A stretch of DNA of 8,301 nt, taken from assembly GCA_025963265.1 (NCBI GenBank), contig JAOPUY010000133.1:1-8301 (forward strand), given 5' to 3'. Shown here piece by piece: positions 7,668-8,301 of the stretch (positions are counted from its first letter, which is position 1; each line of letters opens with the position of its first letter). The DNA comes from Frankiales bacterium (GTDB lineage: Bacteria > Actinomycetota > Actinomycetes > Mycobacteriales > Jatrophihabitantaceae). The notes beneath the pieces were generated by a model, which was not told the origin of the DNA, made no database searches, and saw only the letters and a program-made list of their open reading frames with translations. Made by a program: the position numbers and the translations under genes.

Positions 7668-7671
<4 letters not shown>
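5323..7671 (-). CDS. CoxL-like molybdopterin-binding subunit of a molybdenum hydroxylase (xanthine dehydrogenase family), not a canonical CO dehydrogenase
   Basis: This is the catalytic subunit: 782 residues, normal for the family. In the assembled enzyme it binds the molybdopterin cofactor and hydroxylates the substrate. An aldehyde oxidase/xanthine dehydrogenase a/b-hammerhead region (about 20-140) comes first. Cofactor-binding motifs follow: GGGFGQK (261-267), the Gln loop TGTGSHGQSVETT (498-510) and GSGTGGSRT (540-548). PMGEGG (737-742) carries the conserved catalytic Glu740. The active-site loop reads CAYRGPW (375-381). CO dehydrogenase form I has AYxCSFR with an essential Cys, and form II-like proteins have AYRGAGR. 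Here Gly379 takes the Cys position, so CO is unlikely to be the substrate, and the true one is unknown. The start is ATG 7671, which overlaps the coxS-like stop as ATGA. The reading frame runs open another 130 codons upstream, but that stretch is Arg-rich shadow sequence lying over coxS and is not family-like. Ribosome loading is probably by coupling, as the upstream Shine-Dalgarno is weak. Confidence 0.96.
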
Positions 7672-8194
<523 letters not shown>

Positions 8195-8198
<4 letters not shown>

Positions 8199-8301
8199 GA
8201 CTTCCCCTCGATGCAATCGGTCAATGCGCTACGGACGAGATCGGCGCCGACCCGAAGGCGAAAGGCGCTACTGGCGTGGATGTCCCCGGGCGGCTCTAAC
8301 C
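8195..8301 (-). CDS. C-terminal end of a CoxM-like FAD-binding subunit (partial, 5' part outside window)
   Basis: The last 34 codons plus TGA of a gene running in from the right edge are visible. The peptide begins LEPPGDIHASSAFRLRVGA and ends in CIEGKS. The segment PPxDIHASxxFR, followed by a helix of type LVRSAL, matches the end of FAD-binding medium subunits of CO dehydrogenase-like enzymes. The rest, about 250 residues including the FAD motifs, is outside. Its TGA (complement of 8195-8197) overlaps the coxS-like ATG, as expected for a medium-small-large operon. The subunit would pass electrons from the iron-sulfur subunit to the acceptor. The first full codon in view is a TTA leucine codon, rare in high-GC actinomycetes. 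Confidence 0.85.

Overview
The window is very GC-rich, with G or C in most third codon positions. It carries a large LuxR-family ATPase regulator, a Bcr/CflA-type exporter and a Cox-type molybdenum hydroxylase operon. Together these suggest a high-GC actinomycete (Actinomycetota). I cannot place it more precisely from the sequence alone.

Layout. (1) 1-2809, minus strand: a large ATP-binding LuxR-family regulator (LAL type). Its last ~50 residues, including most of the DNA-binding domain, lie beyond the left edge. (2) 2852-2890: a strong hairpin that probably terminates transcription of the next gene. (3) 2899-3084, minus: a small, basic, Trp/Arg-rich protein of 61 residues that I do not recognise, with a textbook ribosome binding site. 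(4) 3085-3321: a divergent promoter region holding three copies of a CCTTAG-type sequence, an imperfect GC palindrome and a TTGACA promoter. (5) 3322-4566, plus: a 12-helix major facilitator (MFS) exporter of the Bcr/CflA drug-resistance type. (6) 4577-8301, minus: an operon in the order coxM-like (only its C-terminus is here), coxS-like, coxL-like, coxG. It converges on the exporter with only 10 bases between the stop codons.

The operon encodes a three-subunit molybdenum hydroxylase: an FAD subunit, a two-cluster iron-sulfur subunit and a molybdopterin subunit. CoxG is a lipid/quinone-type START-fold protein tethered to the membrane by a disordered linker and one C-terminal helix. The first two junctions are ATGA overlaps, and CoxG follows after 5 bases, so the proteins should be made together. 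The large subunit carries AYRGPW where genuine CO dehydrogenase has AYxCSFR. It therefore lacks the active-site cysteine used for CO oxidation, and its substrate is probably something else.

The LuxR regulator, the small protein and the exporter have no demonstrable link to the hydroxylase. The shared divergent region between the small gene and the exporter makes co-regulation of those two the best-supported regulatory idea here.
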